Shown here piece after piece: positions 16,344-24,621 of a stretch of DNA of 32,824 bases. A program made the position numbers and the translations under genes. Origin of the DNA: Thermodesulfovibrionales bacterium (GTDB lineage: Bacteria; Nitrospirota; Thermodesulfovibrionia; Thermodesulfovibrionales; JdFR-86); NCBI GenBank assembly GCA_030682405.1, contig JAUXOF010000065.1, positions 1 to 32,824 of the forward strand. The letters run 5' to 3'. The notes beneath the pieces are model-generated. The model had not been told where the DNA came from, did no database searches, and saw only the letters and a list, made by a program, of their open reading frames with translations. Within the stretch, counting starts at the first letter, position 1, and every line of letters begins with the position of its first letter.

Positions 16344-17386
16344 TAGAAATCCTCCATCTCTTTTGCCTGCCGGGGCGTGGGGCTTTTGAGGGCATACCTG
16401 AACATATCGGCGGGCTCGGGCGGACTTAGGGATTCGGCCTTCCTTATAGCCTGCTCGACGGCTGTCTTTGATTTTTCTTCAACCCCTTTTTGGTACTGTT
16501 CGTTCCAGAGGCCTTTTTTTTCCATGAAGAGCTTAAGCCTCAGCAGTGGGTCTTTTGGCTTCCATGACTCGACCTCCTCATTGGATCTGTACTTTGAGGA
16601 GTCATCCGCTGTGGTATGGTCGGACATCCTGTAGGTGAAGCACTCTATGAGTGTCGGGCCTCCTCCGCCCCTTGCCTTCCGGACGGCCTCGCTTGTCGCC
16701 TTGTAAACGGCGAATACGTCGTTGCCGTCCACCTGTATGCCTTCAAACCCGTAGGAATATGCCTTCTGGCTCAGGGTCTTTGATGCGCTCTGCCTCCTGC
16801 GCGGCACTGAGATTGCCCACTGGTTGTTCTGGCATATGAAGACAACAGGCAGCTTAAATACGCCGGCCATGTTCAGGCCCTCGTGAAAATCACCCTTCGA
16901 CGTCCCGCCGTCTCCGAAATAGCAGCAGGCAACGGCCTTATCCCCCTTGTATTTGGCTGCCATGGAAGCGCCGACCGCATGGGGTATCTGCGTTCCGACC
17001 GGCACGCACACTGGGAATATGTTGAGGCCTGCGGGCGCCCTTGCCCCCCTTTCATCGCCTGACCAGTACTGAAGCAGCATATACATGGGATAGCCCATTG
17101 TTATGTATACGGCCATCTCCCTGAAGGAGGGGAAAATCCAATCGGACTTTTCAAAGGCAAGCGCAGAGCCTATCTGTGAGGCTTCCTGCCCGAGCATCGA
17201 GGCGTATGTGCCTATCCTGCCCTCTCTCTGAAGGCTGAGGGCGGCCTCGTCGAATGTCCTTGAAAGCACCATAAGCTCGAAGATGCGCTTTATGTCGTCG
17301 TCAGGGAGGGAGGGCATGAGGGTCTCGTCGGCTTCACCCTTTTCATTGAGAATGCTTAGGGACTTTACCTCAAAAGAGGCGGTCAC
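16343..17386 (-). CDS. pdhA: pyruvate dehydrogenase E1 alpha subunit
   Basis: The 347-residue protein contains the thiamine-diphosphate motif beginning GDG (158-160) and ending with Asn187-Asn188 (CQNNQWAIS), plus the phosphorylation-loop-like YRMSDHTTADDSSKYR. Length and order are standard. Translation starts at GTG, overlapping the stop of the upstream unknown gene (GTGA). Residues 196-200 (RRRQS) are locally basic. Function: thiamine-dependent decarboxylation, passing the hydroxyethyl group to the lipoyl domain of E2. Confidence 0.9.
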   Translation of the reverse strand: MTASFEVKSLSILNEKGEADETLMPSLPDDDIKRIFELMVLSRTFDEAALSLQREGRIGTYASMLGQEASQIGSALAFEKSDWIFPSFREMAVYITMGYPMYMLLQYWSGDERGARAPAGLNIFPVCVPVGTQIPHAVGASMAAKYKGDKAVACCYFGDGGTSKGDFHEGLNMAGVFKLPVVFICQNNQWAISVPRRRQSASKTLSQKAYSYGFEGIQVDGNDVFAVYKATSEAVRKARGGGGPTLIECFTYRMSDHTTADDSSKYRSNEEVESWKPKDPLLRLKLFMEKKGLWNEQYQKGVEEKSKTAVEQAIRKAESLSPPEPADMFRYALKSPTPRQAKEMEDF

Positions 17387-18087
17387 TGCTTTCTGCTGGC
17401 CGATATGAGTCTTCTTGCGGCTGCCCTTATGACCTCGGGTACGTTTTTGTTCTTTTCCAAAAGGGAAAGGTCTTTTTTCTTAAGGCTGCTTATGAAACCC
17501 ACGGCTATGCCTGCCGGTGTCTTGGGGTTGGTGATGAGGGCCAGAAGTATGGAGTAGTTTTTCATCCATTCCCTGTTCCTTGCGACGATCCGCAGGGCTT
17601 CGTCCGGGACGTTGCGGGAGCGGGCTATCATTTCCACTTCGGTCTCGGTGAGTTTGGGGTTATCGAGGACCGTCAGGACGACTTCCTTGTTCGTGTCCTT
17701 AAGGAGCAGGGATCTGATTTCTCGTCCGCCCCTAATGGCCAGCCGTATCCTATCGGAAACGCCGAGCTTCTGCACCTTTTGGGCGACGCTCTGGCCGCGC
17801 ACCTCCTTCGACTTTGCAAGCTCCCTCTTTTTTATCTCTTCAAGCTCCCTTGAGACTATTACGGGGAGATGGAGAAACTTGGCCACGGATTCCCTTACAT
17901 TATCCGGAGTGCGCGGGTGTTCATAGAGCAGTCTGAGTATCTCTGAGCGGTCTTTATTTACCCTCTCAACCTCTTCAAAGACCGAAGGGTCGTCGGCCTC
18001 GTCAAGGAGGACATCAATGACATCCTTTGATGCAGTGGAAAGGTCTAATCCTATCCGCCGTTGTTCTTCCTGCCGTTGTTCTTCCAT
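17383..18087 (-). CDS. helical-repeat protein of unknown function
   Basis: The 234-residue product is almost wholly alpha-helical and carries repeating units of about 20-25 residues, each with a short turn and a pair of helices: DTNKEVVLTVLDNPKLTETEVEMIARSRNVPDEALRIVARN and similar. This resembles HEAT or leucine-rich-variant repeats. There is no signal peptide or catalytic motif. I recall similar uncharacterised proteins in Deltaproteobacteria and Nitrospirota but cannot name a function. ATG 18087 shares a base with the tlyA stop (TGATG), and its stop overlaps pdhA, so translation is coupled on both sides. Confidence 0.75.
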   Translation of the reverse strand: MEEQRQEEQRRIGLDLSTASKDVIDVLLDEADDPSVFEEVERVNKDRSEILRLLYEHPRTPDNVRESVAKFLHLPVIVSRELEEIKKRELAKSKEVRGQSVAQKVQKLGVSDRIRLAIRGGREIRSLLLKDTNKEVVLTVLDNPKLTETEVEMIARSRNVPDEALRIVARNREWMKNYSILLALITNPKTPAGIAVGFISSLKKKDLSLLEKNKNVPEVIRAAARRLISASRKQ

Positions 18088-18836
18088 CAATACCTCTTTA
18101 GATGTATCAAGTATTCTATGTTGCCTTTTTGTCCTTTGAGAGGCGACTCGATTAAGCCGGCTGCCTCCATCCCCAGTTCCTCCATTGCCTGTTTTACGTC
18201 CTCCACTGCCTTAAGCCGCTTTTGCCCGTCCCTTACGATACCCCCTTTGCCGACATCCGCCCTTCCCGCCTCAAACTGGGGCTTTATCAGGGCGACTATC
18301 TCTCCGCCGGGACTGAGGAACTCCATCACCTTCGGTATCACCTTCCTCAGCGAAATGAACGAGACATCTACGGCAGCGATGTCTATCTCATCCGGGATAG
18401 CCTGCCTTTGAAGGTATCTGATGTTTGTCCTTTCAAGCAAAAACACGCGCGCATCCTGCCTCAGTCTCCAGTCGAACTGGCCGTAGCCGACGTCTATGCT
18501 GTAGACCTTTTTTGCGCCCATCTGGAGCAAACAGTCGGTAAACCCGCCGGTCGATGCCCCGACATCCATTGCAATCCTGCCCTGAAGGTCTATGCCGAAG
18601 GCCCGGACGGCGGCCTCAAGCTTCAGCCCGCCCCTGCTGACATACGGAATGTCCGGGGACTTAAGGCTTATGAGGGAGGCATCGTTTATCATGGCGCCGG
18701 CCTTCGTGACCGGGCTTCCGTCGACGAGGACATTGCCCCCTATTATCAATGCCTTTGCCCTTTCGCGGCTGCCGGCAAGCGCTTTTTTAAAAAGAACAAT
18801 GTCAAGCCTCTCCTTCACGCCTTGATATTTTTTCAC
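18087..18836 (-). CDS. tlyA: TlyA family rRNA 2'-O-methyltransferase
   Basis: The 249-residue protein combines an N-terminal S4 RNA-binding domain (about 8-70; RLDIVLFKKALAGSRERAKALI) with an FtsJ/RrmJ-type methyltransferase. The SAM motif is MDVGASTGGFTDCLLQ, and DVSFISLRKVIP and KPQFEA follow. TlyA proteins methylate ribose in rRNA; some are annotated as hemolysins. The likely start is GTG 18836 and no strong ribosome-binding site is visible. It is the first gene of the tlyA-unknown-pdhA-pdhB run. Confidence 0.9.
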   Translation of the reverse strand: MKKYQGVKERLDIVLFKKALAGSRERAKALIIGGNVLVDGSPVTKAGAMINDASLISLKSPDIPYVSRGGLKLEAAVRAFGIDLQGRIAMDVGASTGGFTDCLLQMGAKKVYSIDVGYGQFDWRLRQDARVFLLERTNIRYLQRQAIPDEIDIAAVDVSFISLRKVIPKVMEFLSPGGEIVALIKPQFEAGRADVGKGGIVRDGQKRLKAVEDVKQAMEELGMEAAGLIESPLKGQKGNIEYLIHLKRY

Positions 18837-18906
18837 AAAAGGACGAAAGAATCAATAGGCCCCCCAAAATTTGCCGATAGAAATCTCCTCTATAATCTCC
18901 CCTACG

Positions 18907-18927
18907 CCCCTCTTTTCCAAAGAGGGG
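18907..18927. repeat. 9-bp stem hairpin (CCCCTCTTT...AAAGAGGGG)
   Basis: A perfect 9-bp stem with a TCC loop, not followed by a T run on either strand, so it is a poor terminator. Such CCCCTCTTT palindromes are typical of dispersed intergenic repeats; only one copy is seen here. Confidence 0.5.
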
Positions 18928-19065
18928 TAATTTCATCTTTTGCCTTTCACCTCTACGAGCCTTCGGCCATCAGGTGATGCCTCATGCTGCCTTAAGGCAT
19001 TAAAACTTAAGAACTTTTCCGTTCTAAGAAAACTCTATCTCTATTTCAGGGGCGGGATTTGTGCC

Positions 19066-19094
19066 TTGACTTTTCATGGATGCTATGATATGTT
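19066..19094 (+). promoter_or_regulatory. candidate sigma70-type promoter of the WD40-caspase gene
   Basis: TTGACT (19066-19071), 17 bases, TATGTT (19089-19094). A TATGAT at 19084-19089 is also present but leaves only 12 bases. A transcript would begin within the AT-rich tandem repeat. Confidence 0.5.
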
Positions 19095-19137
19095 CTGTTA
19101 TATATATTATATATATCTGTTATAGGATTATATATAA
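19094..19137. repeat. imperfect 22-bp AT-rich tandem repeat
   Basis: TCTGTTATA at 19094 and again at 19116 each begin a 22-base unit ending in TATATA-type sequence, about two helical turns apart, immediately downstream of the promoter. This could be a pair of binding sites for a regulator or simply flexible DNA. Confidence 0.45.
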
Positions 19138-19191
19138 GTTAAGCTCAAGCATGAAATAATGGCTTATTATGAAATCTGCCGGGGGGCGACG

Positions 19192-21618
19192 ATGAGGAAA
19201 ACGGTTTTAGTCTTGGTGGCAGCGCTCTTCATTCTCTGGCCGGCAGGGGAGCAGGTCTCTTACACTGAAGCTTCTGATGTCGGCATAATCATCCCTCTTA
19301 CAGGCCTGAAGGGGTTGGACAGAAACCTTCAGGGACATACAGGGGATGTCCTTTCACTTTCTTTCAGCCCGGACGGAAGTACCCTTGCCTCAGGAAGCGA
19401 GGACAAGACCGTAATACTCTGGAACGTAAATACCGGGGACAGGCTCTTGACCCTCAAGGGCCATTCCGGGGACGTGCTTTCGGTCTCATTCGGTCCGGAC
19501 GGAAAGACCATGGCCTCGGCCTCAAGCAGCGAAATAATACTCTGGAACATCCTGACCGGGGCCAAGACGAACACGCTTAAGGCGCAGCGCTTCTCCAACC
19601 TCGGCCCTATTGCAATCAGTCCGGACGGGAAAACCCTTGCTGGAAGCGAGGACAAGACCGTAATACTCTGGAACATAAATACCGGGGACAGGCTCTTGAC
19701 CCTCAAGGGCCATTCCGGGGACGTGCTTTCGGTCTCATTCAGCCCTGACGGAAAGACCGTGGCCTCAGGAAGCGACGACAAGACAGTAATGCTCTGGAAA
19801 ACCGATAGCGGGGAGAGGATAACGACCTTAAAAGGCCATAACGGGGATGTGTTTTCAGTGGCCTTCGGCCCAAATGGCGGAACTTTGGCCTCGGCAGGCG
19901 AGGATAAGACGATAATCATCTGGGGCACCACCACGGGGAATAAGCTCTTTGCCCTCAAGGGGGCCGGGGCCGGCGGGGACGTCAGTTCGCTCTCCTACAG
20001 CCCCCAGCACGGCAGGATGCTCGCCTCAGGCGGGAAGGACAAGACCGTGCTCTTCTGGGACCCGCTCGTGGGCGACAAGATTAAGCTCTTCAGCACCCAG
20101 AAATCCGATGCCTGTCCGGTTGCCTTCAGCCCTGACGGCAGGGTTCTCGCGTACGGCAATAACTATAGGGCAGTCGTGATGGACGTGTACGAGCTTTACC
20201 TTTCGAGGTATTTAGAGAAAGGGGAATTCGAGACGAAAAAGGCTTACGAGGACAGGCTTAAAGAGGAGTTCCCTTACTTCTCAACCGCGCTCTCCCTTAC
20301 GAACTATGATGCAGACAGCAAGAACTACGAGGCCGAGATAGAGGGCAACAGGGTTTTGGTACGCATGCCGGTGGATGCGGCAAAGGAGATAAAGAGGCGG
20401 AAGGGTGATGTCTATGTGGAGGGAAAGCTCAAGTATCTCGATTCCAAAAGCCTTGAGCTCCTTAACCCGATGCTTGTTGATAAGGCCACGGGTTCTAAGT
20501 ACTACGTTCAAAGGGAGTCGTCCCCTGCCGTCTCCGAAGCGCCCCCTGTTCCTCCTGCACCCGCCGTGTCTCCCCTTTTACCTCCCGTTGTGCCTGTGCC
20601 TCTTCCGTCCACCCCGGCTAAGGATGAACAATCCCCTTCTGCCGAAAAGTTCCCCCCCCTGCGCACTGACGCATACGCAATCGTCATAGGGATAGACTAC
20701 ACGGGCAGGGCCGACATCCCCAGGCTCCGGTACCCCTCTCAGGACGCAAAAAAGGTTTACGACATACTCACCGACCCGAAATACGGCGGGATACCCAAAG
20801 AGAACTCAATACTTCTTTTGAACGAGCAGGCCACAAGGAGCGACATCATAGCCTCCCTGCGGAAACTTAAGACTTGGGAGGGCTACGTCTATGTCTATTA
20901 TTCAGGGCACGGCGCCCCGAAAACAAAGGACAGGGAGTTTACGGACGCTTACCTGATACCCAACGACGTCGTAATATCCGACGCCCAGTCCCTCGACGAG
21001 ACGAGCGTCAAGTTGTCTCTGCTTCAGAACCTCGTTGATTCTTCTCTGGCAAAGGGGGTCTTTGTGGCCCTTGATGCGTGTTTTACAGGAGGGGGGAAAT
21101 CCATAGTGGCGATGGGCGGAAAACCCATAGTGGGCATTTTAGCTTCCCCTGATATTTTGAAGCCACAGACCGAGGGCAGGGTCGTGATAACCTCCTCTTC
21201 TTTCAATCAGGAATCATGGGAGGACGAAAGCGAACTCAGGGGAGGCATCTTCAGCCACTACCTCCTTGAGGGCCTGAAGGGGCAGGCGGGAAAGGGTTCA
21301 CTCGTGAAGGCCGACGACCTTGGGGAGTACGTCAAGGACCGCGTGGCTAAAGCGGCTTGGAGACTGAAAGGGGCCGAGCAGACGCCAAACGTATTAGGGA
21401 AGGGCGATTTTTTGGTCACAAGGAACCTTGAAAAGGCGCGGGCTGAAGACACGGAAAAGACAAATGAAAAACTAAAGGCCGCTTTTGAAAACGGCAACAT
21501 TACGGTAAAGCAACTGAACAGGGCCCTCGGCGAGCTTCAGAGCGGGACATTCTCCAAAACCCTCGACGCCTTCCTCAAGGAGAAGATAGACGAAAAGAAC
21601 TTCGGCGCGCTTTATTGA
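19192..21618 (+). CDS. exported WD40-repeat/caspase-like (peptidase C14) protein
   Basis: The 808-residue protein starts with a signal peptide (MRKTVLVLVAALFILWPA). About seven WD40 units follow (roughly 45-330), forming a beta-propeller. Next is an accessory alpha/beta segment (about 340-440), a Pro-rich linker (about 450-490), and a caspase-fold domain with the catalytic dyad His573 (YYSGHGAP) and Cys630 (LDACFTGG). The C-terminal ~70 residues are charged and helical. ATG 19192 is preferred over ATG 19159 because of the G-rich site before it and the signal peptide directly after it. It is followed ten bases later by a DUF4384 gene, a frequent partner of bacterial caspase-like proteins. Target and trigger are unknown. 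Confidence 0.9.
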   Translation: MRKTVLVLVAALFILWPAGEQVSYTEASDVGIIIPLTGLKGLDRNLQGHTGDVLSLSFSPDGSTLASGSEDKTVILWNVNTGDRLLTLKGHSGDVLSVSFGPDGKTMASASSSEIILWNILTGAKTNTLKAQRFSNLGPIAISPDGKTLAGSEDKTVILWNINTGDRLLTLKGHSGDVLSVSFSPDGKTVASGSDDKTVMLWKTDSGERITTLKGHNGDVFSVAFGPNGGTLASAGEDKTIIIWGTTTGNKLFALKGAGAGGDVSSLSYSPQHGRMLASGGKDKTVLFWDPLVGDKIKLFSTQKSDACPVAFSPDGRVLAYGNNYRAVVMDVYELYLSRYLEKGEFETKKAYEDRLKEEFPYFSTALSLTNYDADSKNYEAEIEGNRVLVRMPVDAAKEIKRRKGDVYVEGKLKYLDSKSLELLNPMLVDKATGSKYYVQRESSPAVSEAPPVPPAPAVSPLLPPVVPVPLPSTPAKDEQSPSAEKFPPLRTDAYAIVIGIDYTGRADIPRLRYPSQDAKKVYDILTDPKYGGIPKENSILLLNEQATRSDIIASLRKLKTWEGYVYVYYSGHGAPKTKDREFTDAYLIPNDVVISDAQSLDETSVKLSLLQNLVDSSLAKGVFVALDACFTGGGKSIVAMGGKPIVGILASPDILKPQTEGRVVITSSSFNQESWEDESELRGGIFSHYLLEGLKGQAGKGSLVKADDLGEYVKDRVAKAAWRLKGAEQTPNVLGKGDFLVTRNLEKARAEDTEKTNEKLKAAFENGNITVKQLNRALGELQSGTFSKTLDAFLKEKIDEKNFGALY
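19393..19740 (+). repeat. 99-bp near-identical direct repeat inside the WD40 region
   Basis: Bases 19393-19491 and 19642-19740 match at 98 of 99 positions by direct comparison (GTAAA versus ATAAA at one site), offset 249 bp or 83 codons, which is two propeller blades. Synonymous sites are also identical, so the duplication or conversion is recent. Confidence 0.9.
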
Positions 21619-21628
21619 AACAAAGCCA

Positions 21629-22537
21629 GTGACTCCTTTGAGCCGGTTGAGATTCGCCTTACCTGAAAAGACTATACTCTTATTGTCCTGCTTTCGCCTG
21701 CGTCTCTCAGCGGCGTTTGTCTTTCGCTTGGCAATCTCAGTCTCGCTCTCTCTGATGTTTTCATCCTTCTCCATTGCCTCCGATGCCCCGCTCTGGGTGG
21801 AGGCCGGGGGCGAGGCTTATCTTGGGGAGATAGACACCCCGAAGGAAGTAAAGGAGAGGGCAAAGAGGGACGCCGATGGAAGGGCAGTCGAGCAGGCAGT
21901 CGGGACTTTCATAAGGTCCCACACCCTCGTCTCAAACAGCCAGCTTGCCGAGGACCTCGTGTATGCCTCTGTGAGAGGGAAGATAGAGAAGGTCGAGGTG
22001 CTTGAAGAGGGCTGGGACAAGGAGGACAAGCATCTCTACAGGGTCCGCATAAGGGCACTTATCGAGCCCGTATATCCGGAGAAAGGCGGGGGGATTTCAG
22101 TTAAGCTCTCCCTTTCAAAAACTGATTTGAGGGAGGGCGAGGAGGTAAGGGTTTTTTATCAGGCAAGCAGGGACTGCCATGTTTACGTTTTCTCCGTGGC
22201 CGCGGACGGCTCCGTGACGCTTCTTCTGCCTAACTCCCTTAGCAGGGATAATGCCGTCAAGGCAGAACAGGCTTACGAGTTTCCGCCTGCCGGAAGCAGG
22301 GTCAGGCTTAAGGCACAGTTCCTGCCGGGTTATAAGGAAAGACAGGCAGAGGAGAAGATCAAGCTCATTGCCACAACCAAGAAAGAGGATATAATCCCCC
22401 TGGGGTTTCAGGAGGGGTTTTTAAGGGTCTACGACGCCAAATCCACGGGCCTCATAAGCGACCTCGTGAAGAGATTAAATCAGCTTGAGCCTTCCGAATG
22501 GGCCGAGGCGACTGCGGTGTATACGATTAGCAGGTAG
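21629..22537 (+). CDS. exported LPP20-like/DUF4384 protein, partner of the caspase protein
   Basis: The product (up to 302 residues from GTG 21629) has a hydrophobic export segment (about 27-50, ending SIAS). An alpha/beta domain of the LPP20/FlgT-N type follows (about 55-145; GEAYLGEIDTPKEVKERAKRDADGRAVEQAVGTFI). The next domain is DUF4384 (about 150-245), with LREGEEVRVFYQASRDCHVYVFSVAADGSVTLLLPN. The N-terminal start is uncertain: no ribosome-binding site stands out, and the true start may be one of several later codons before the hydrophobic segment. Gene order and spacing indicate co-transcription with the caspase gene. Both appear to act outside the cytoplasm. Confidence 0.78.
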   Translation: MTPLSRLRFALPEKTILLLSCFRLRLSAAFVFRLAISVSLSLMFSSFSIASDAPLWVEAGGEAYLGEIDTPKEVKERAKRDADGRAVEQAVGTFIRSHTLVSNSQLAEDLVYASVRGKIEKVEVLEEGWDKEDKHLYRVRIRALIEPVYPEKGGGISVKLSLSKTDLREGEEVRVFYQASRDCHVYVFSVAADGSVTLLLPNSLSRDNAVKAEQAYEFPPAGSRVRLKAQFLPGYKERQAEEKIKLIATTKKEDIIPLGFQEGFLRVYDAKSTGLISDLVKRLNQLEPSEWAEATAVYTISR

Positions 22538-22580
22538 GAGGGCTGGAGGAGGCGAGCGGACTTGGGTCTTATCGGCTTGC

Positions 22581-22609
22581 TTGACAACAAAAACCCAAAT
22601 GCGTAATCT
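22581..22609 (+). promoter_or_regulatory. promoter of tRNA-Phe
   Basis: TTGACA (22581-22586), 17 bases, TAATCT (22604-22609), with the tRNA 5' end ten bases further on. Confidence 0.8.
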
Positions 22610-22619
22610 TATAGTTTGA

Positions 22620-22695
22620 GGGCAGTTAGCTCAGTCGGTAGAGCAGAGGCCTGAAAAGCCTCGTGTCCGCAGTTCGATTCTGCGACTGCCCACCA
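22620..22695 (+). tRNA. tRNA-Phe (GAA)
   Basis: The 76-nt cloverleaf is complete: acceptor GGGCAGT/ACTGCCC, a D-arm with GCTCAGTCGGTAGAGC, anticodon stem GAGGC/GCCTC with loop CTGAAAA giving GAA, and T-arm CGCAGTTCGATTCTGCG. The CCA end is encoded. The gene lies between the DUF4384 gene and the convergent pyk. Confidence 0.97.
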
Positions 22696-22715
22696 TCATT
22701 TTCCCTGATATTTTC

Positions 22716-24122
22716 TTATCCCCTGATTCTGTGAAGCTTAAGCAGGTTGGTCTTGCCCGCGCCCAGTATGGGCGCGCTTGCCGTGATTACGATGCTGTCT
22801 CCGGGCCTTGCCATCTTCTCCTTTAGGAGAACCGCCTCCACTTCCCGGAAAAGGGCATCCGTGCTTTTAAGAGGACGCATCGTCTTTGGCGTCACACCCC
22901 AGTAAAGGGACATGCGCCTTCTTACCTCCTCGCCCGGGGTGAACGCCACTATGGGGACGGACGGCCTGAATTTAGACACGAGCCTTGCAGTGAAGCCGGA
23001 CTGGGTAAACGCGATTATGTATCTGGCCTCTATGTCCTCGGCAGCCCTTGCAGCCGCCTCTGAAACCGCCTCTGAAAAAGACCTTCCCTGCACATACAAA
23101 GACTTTATTTCCCTCTGCCCTTCGGTCTTCCTTATTATGCGGTCCATCATTGAGACCGCCTTAAGCGGGTATTTCCCGCTTGAGGTCTCTGCCGAGAGCA
23201 TCAGGGCGTCGGTGCCGTCAAGCACTGCGTTTGCAACGTCCGCGGCCTCTGCCCTTGTAGGCCGCGTATGCTCTGTCATGGACTCAAGCATCTGCGTTGC
23301 CGTGATGACCAGTTTGCCCGCGGAATTGGCCTTCTCTATGAGCATCTTCTGGAGTATCGGAACCTCCTCTGTGGAGACCTCCACTCCGAGGTCTCCCCTT
23401 GCCACCATTATGCCATCGGCCTCTTCGAGTATCCTGTCTATGTTTTCAATGGCCTCGGGCTTTTCTATCTTTGCTATGAGGGGGATGAGACGGCCGTGCC
23501 TTTTAAGCCGGTCTTTGACCTTTCTTATGTCCTGCGCCTCCCTGACAAACGATATGGCAACGTAGTCAACGCCCAGCTTAAGGCCGAAGGCAAGGTCCTC
23601 AGCGTCCTTTTCCGTAAAAGACGGGGTCCTTATCCTCATGCCCGGAAGGTTAACCCCCTTTTTGTCTTTTAATATCCCGCCCTCAATAACCCTTGCCCTG
23701 ATGCCGGCCGTTGTCTTCCCTATGACCCTCAGCTCCATCATCCCGTCATCGAGCAAAATCTTGTTGCCGAGCCGGGCATCTTTTATGAGGCTGTGGTAGG
23801 AGATGTAAATGCGCTCATTGTTCCCCGTGCCTTTTCCCGGCAGGATTAAAACATCCTGCCCCCTTTTAAGGGCGGCGGAGCCGCCTTGAAACGTCCCTGC
23901 CCGTATCTTTATGCCCTGAAGGTCCTGAAGAATCGCAACCGGACGGTCATGCCGCTTTGAACCCTCTCTTATGAGTTCTACGGCCCGCCTGTGGAATGCG
24001 TAATCGCCGTGCGAGAAATTAAGCCGGGCCACGTCCATCCCCGCCTTTATGAGAGAGAATAGGACTTCTTTAGATATAGAGGCGGGGCCTATTGTGCAGA
24101 CTATTTTTGCGCGGCGTTCCAT
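22716..24122 (-). CDS. pyk: pyruvate kinase
   Basis: The 468-residue protein is a standard-length pyruvate kinase, converting phosphoenolpyruvate and ADP to pyruvate and ATP. The N-terminal RRAKIVCTIGPAS, the active-site LIAKIEKPEAIENID with its catalytic Lys, the metal-site MVARGDLGVE, and TATQMLESM are all present. LSAETSSGKYP replaces the commoner LSGETA form. The C-terminal allosteric-type domain is complete. It would feed the pyruvate dehydrogenase coded nearby. No promoter is obvious; the preceding gene slyD on the same strand is 58 bases away. Confidence 0.96.
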   Translation of the reverse strand: MERRAKIVCTIGPASISKEVLFSLIKAGMDVARLNFSHGDYAFHRRAVELIREGSKRHDRPVAILQDLQGIKIRAGTFQGGSAALKRGQDVLILPGKGTGNNERIYISYHSLIKDARLGNKILLDDGMMELRVIGKTTAGIRARVIEGGILKDKKGVNLPGMRIRTPSFTEKDAEDLAFGLKLGVDYVAISFVREAQDIRKVKDRLKRHGRLIPLIAKIEKPEAIENIDRILEEADGIMVARGDLGVEVSTEEVPILQKMLIEKANSAGKLVITATQMLESMTEHTRPTRAEAADVANAVLDGTDALMLSAETSSGKYPLKAVSMMDRIIRKTEGQREIKSLYVQGRSFSEAVSEAAARAAEDIEARYIIAFTQSGFTARLVSKFRPSVPIVAFTPGEEVRRRMSLYWGVTPKTMRPLKSTDALFREVEAVLLKEKMARPGDSIVITASAPILGAGKTNLLKLHRIRG

Positions 24123-24180
24123 TAGGGGTAATTATAGCAGACAAAGGGAGTCCGTGCCCCATCCATAGGGGACTGCGCCC

Positions 24181-24621
24181 TTATTGGGTTTTTTCGTCCC
24201 CTATCCCTACGAGCTTCATCTCGAAGTTAAGGTCTTTTCCTGCAAACGGGTGATTGGCGTCTATGATTACATAGTCGTCCGTAATCTCGGTTACCTGCAC
24301 GTTCAGTATCGAGCCGTCGGGCTGCCTGAGCTGAAGATGAAGCCCGAGTTCAGGCGTTATGCTCGGGGGGAATTTCGCCCTGTCCACCCTTATGGCAAGG
24401 TCTTCGTTGCGCGGGCCGTAGGCGTCGTTCATCGGCACCCTCACCGTCTTTGTCTCGCCTATGGACATGCTCTCCACCGCCTTTTCAAACCCCCGGATTA
24501 CGTGGCGGCTGCCGAGCGTGAACTCAAGCGGCTCTCCCTCGCGTGAACTGTCAAAGACTGTCCCGTCATCAAGCCTGCCGGTATAGTGAACCTTTACAGT
24601 ATCGGTCTTTTTTACTGACAT
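24181..24621 (-). CDS. slyD: FKBP-type peptidyl-prolyl isomerase (SlyD family)
   Basis: The 146-residue protein has the split FKBP domain (VKVHYTGRLDDGTVFDSS, PLEFTLGSRHVIRGFEKAVESMSIGE, and the C-terminal HPFAGKDLNFEMKLVGI) with the IF chaperone insert between. It assists folding and prolyl isomerisation. It lacks the His/Cys-rich metal-binding tail of E. coli SlyD. ATG 24621 is chosen because AAAGGAGG lies just upstream; the frame extends 15 codons further back without a better signal. Confidence 0.93.
   Translation of the reverse strand: MSVKKTDTVKVHYTGRLDDGTVFDSSREGEPLEFTLGSRHVIRGFEKAVESMSIGETKTVRVPMNDAYGPRNEDLAIRVDRAKFPPSITPELGLHLQLRQPDGSILNVQVTEITDDYVIIDANHPFAGKDLNFEMKLVGIGDEKTQ

Larger units (their letters stand above)
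18837..19191. other. divergent intergenic region between tlyA and the caspase gene
   Basis: This 355-base gap has no convincing gene. It holds a perfect hairpin at 18907-18927, a promoter-like pair at 19066-19094, and a very AT-rich 22-bp tandem repeat at 19094-19137. An in-frame ATG at 19159 could add 11 residues to the caspase protein but lacks a ribosome-binding site. Confidence 0.7.

Noticed and set aside
19393-19740. Regular repeats in the WD40 gene considered as a CRISPR or tandem satellite
   Set aside because: The repeats are in frame, code beta-propeller blades and have no spacer pattern.
24135-24175. Hairpin between pyk and slyD as a terminator
   Set aside because: CCCC/GGGG pairing is short and no T run follows on the relevant strand; it may only be another GC-rich repeat.
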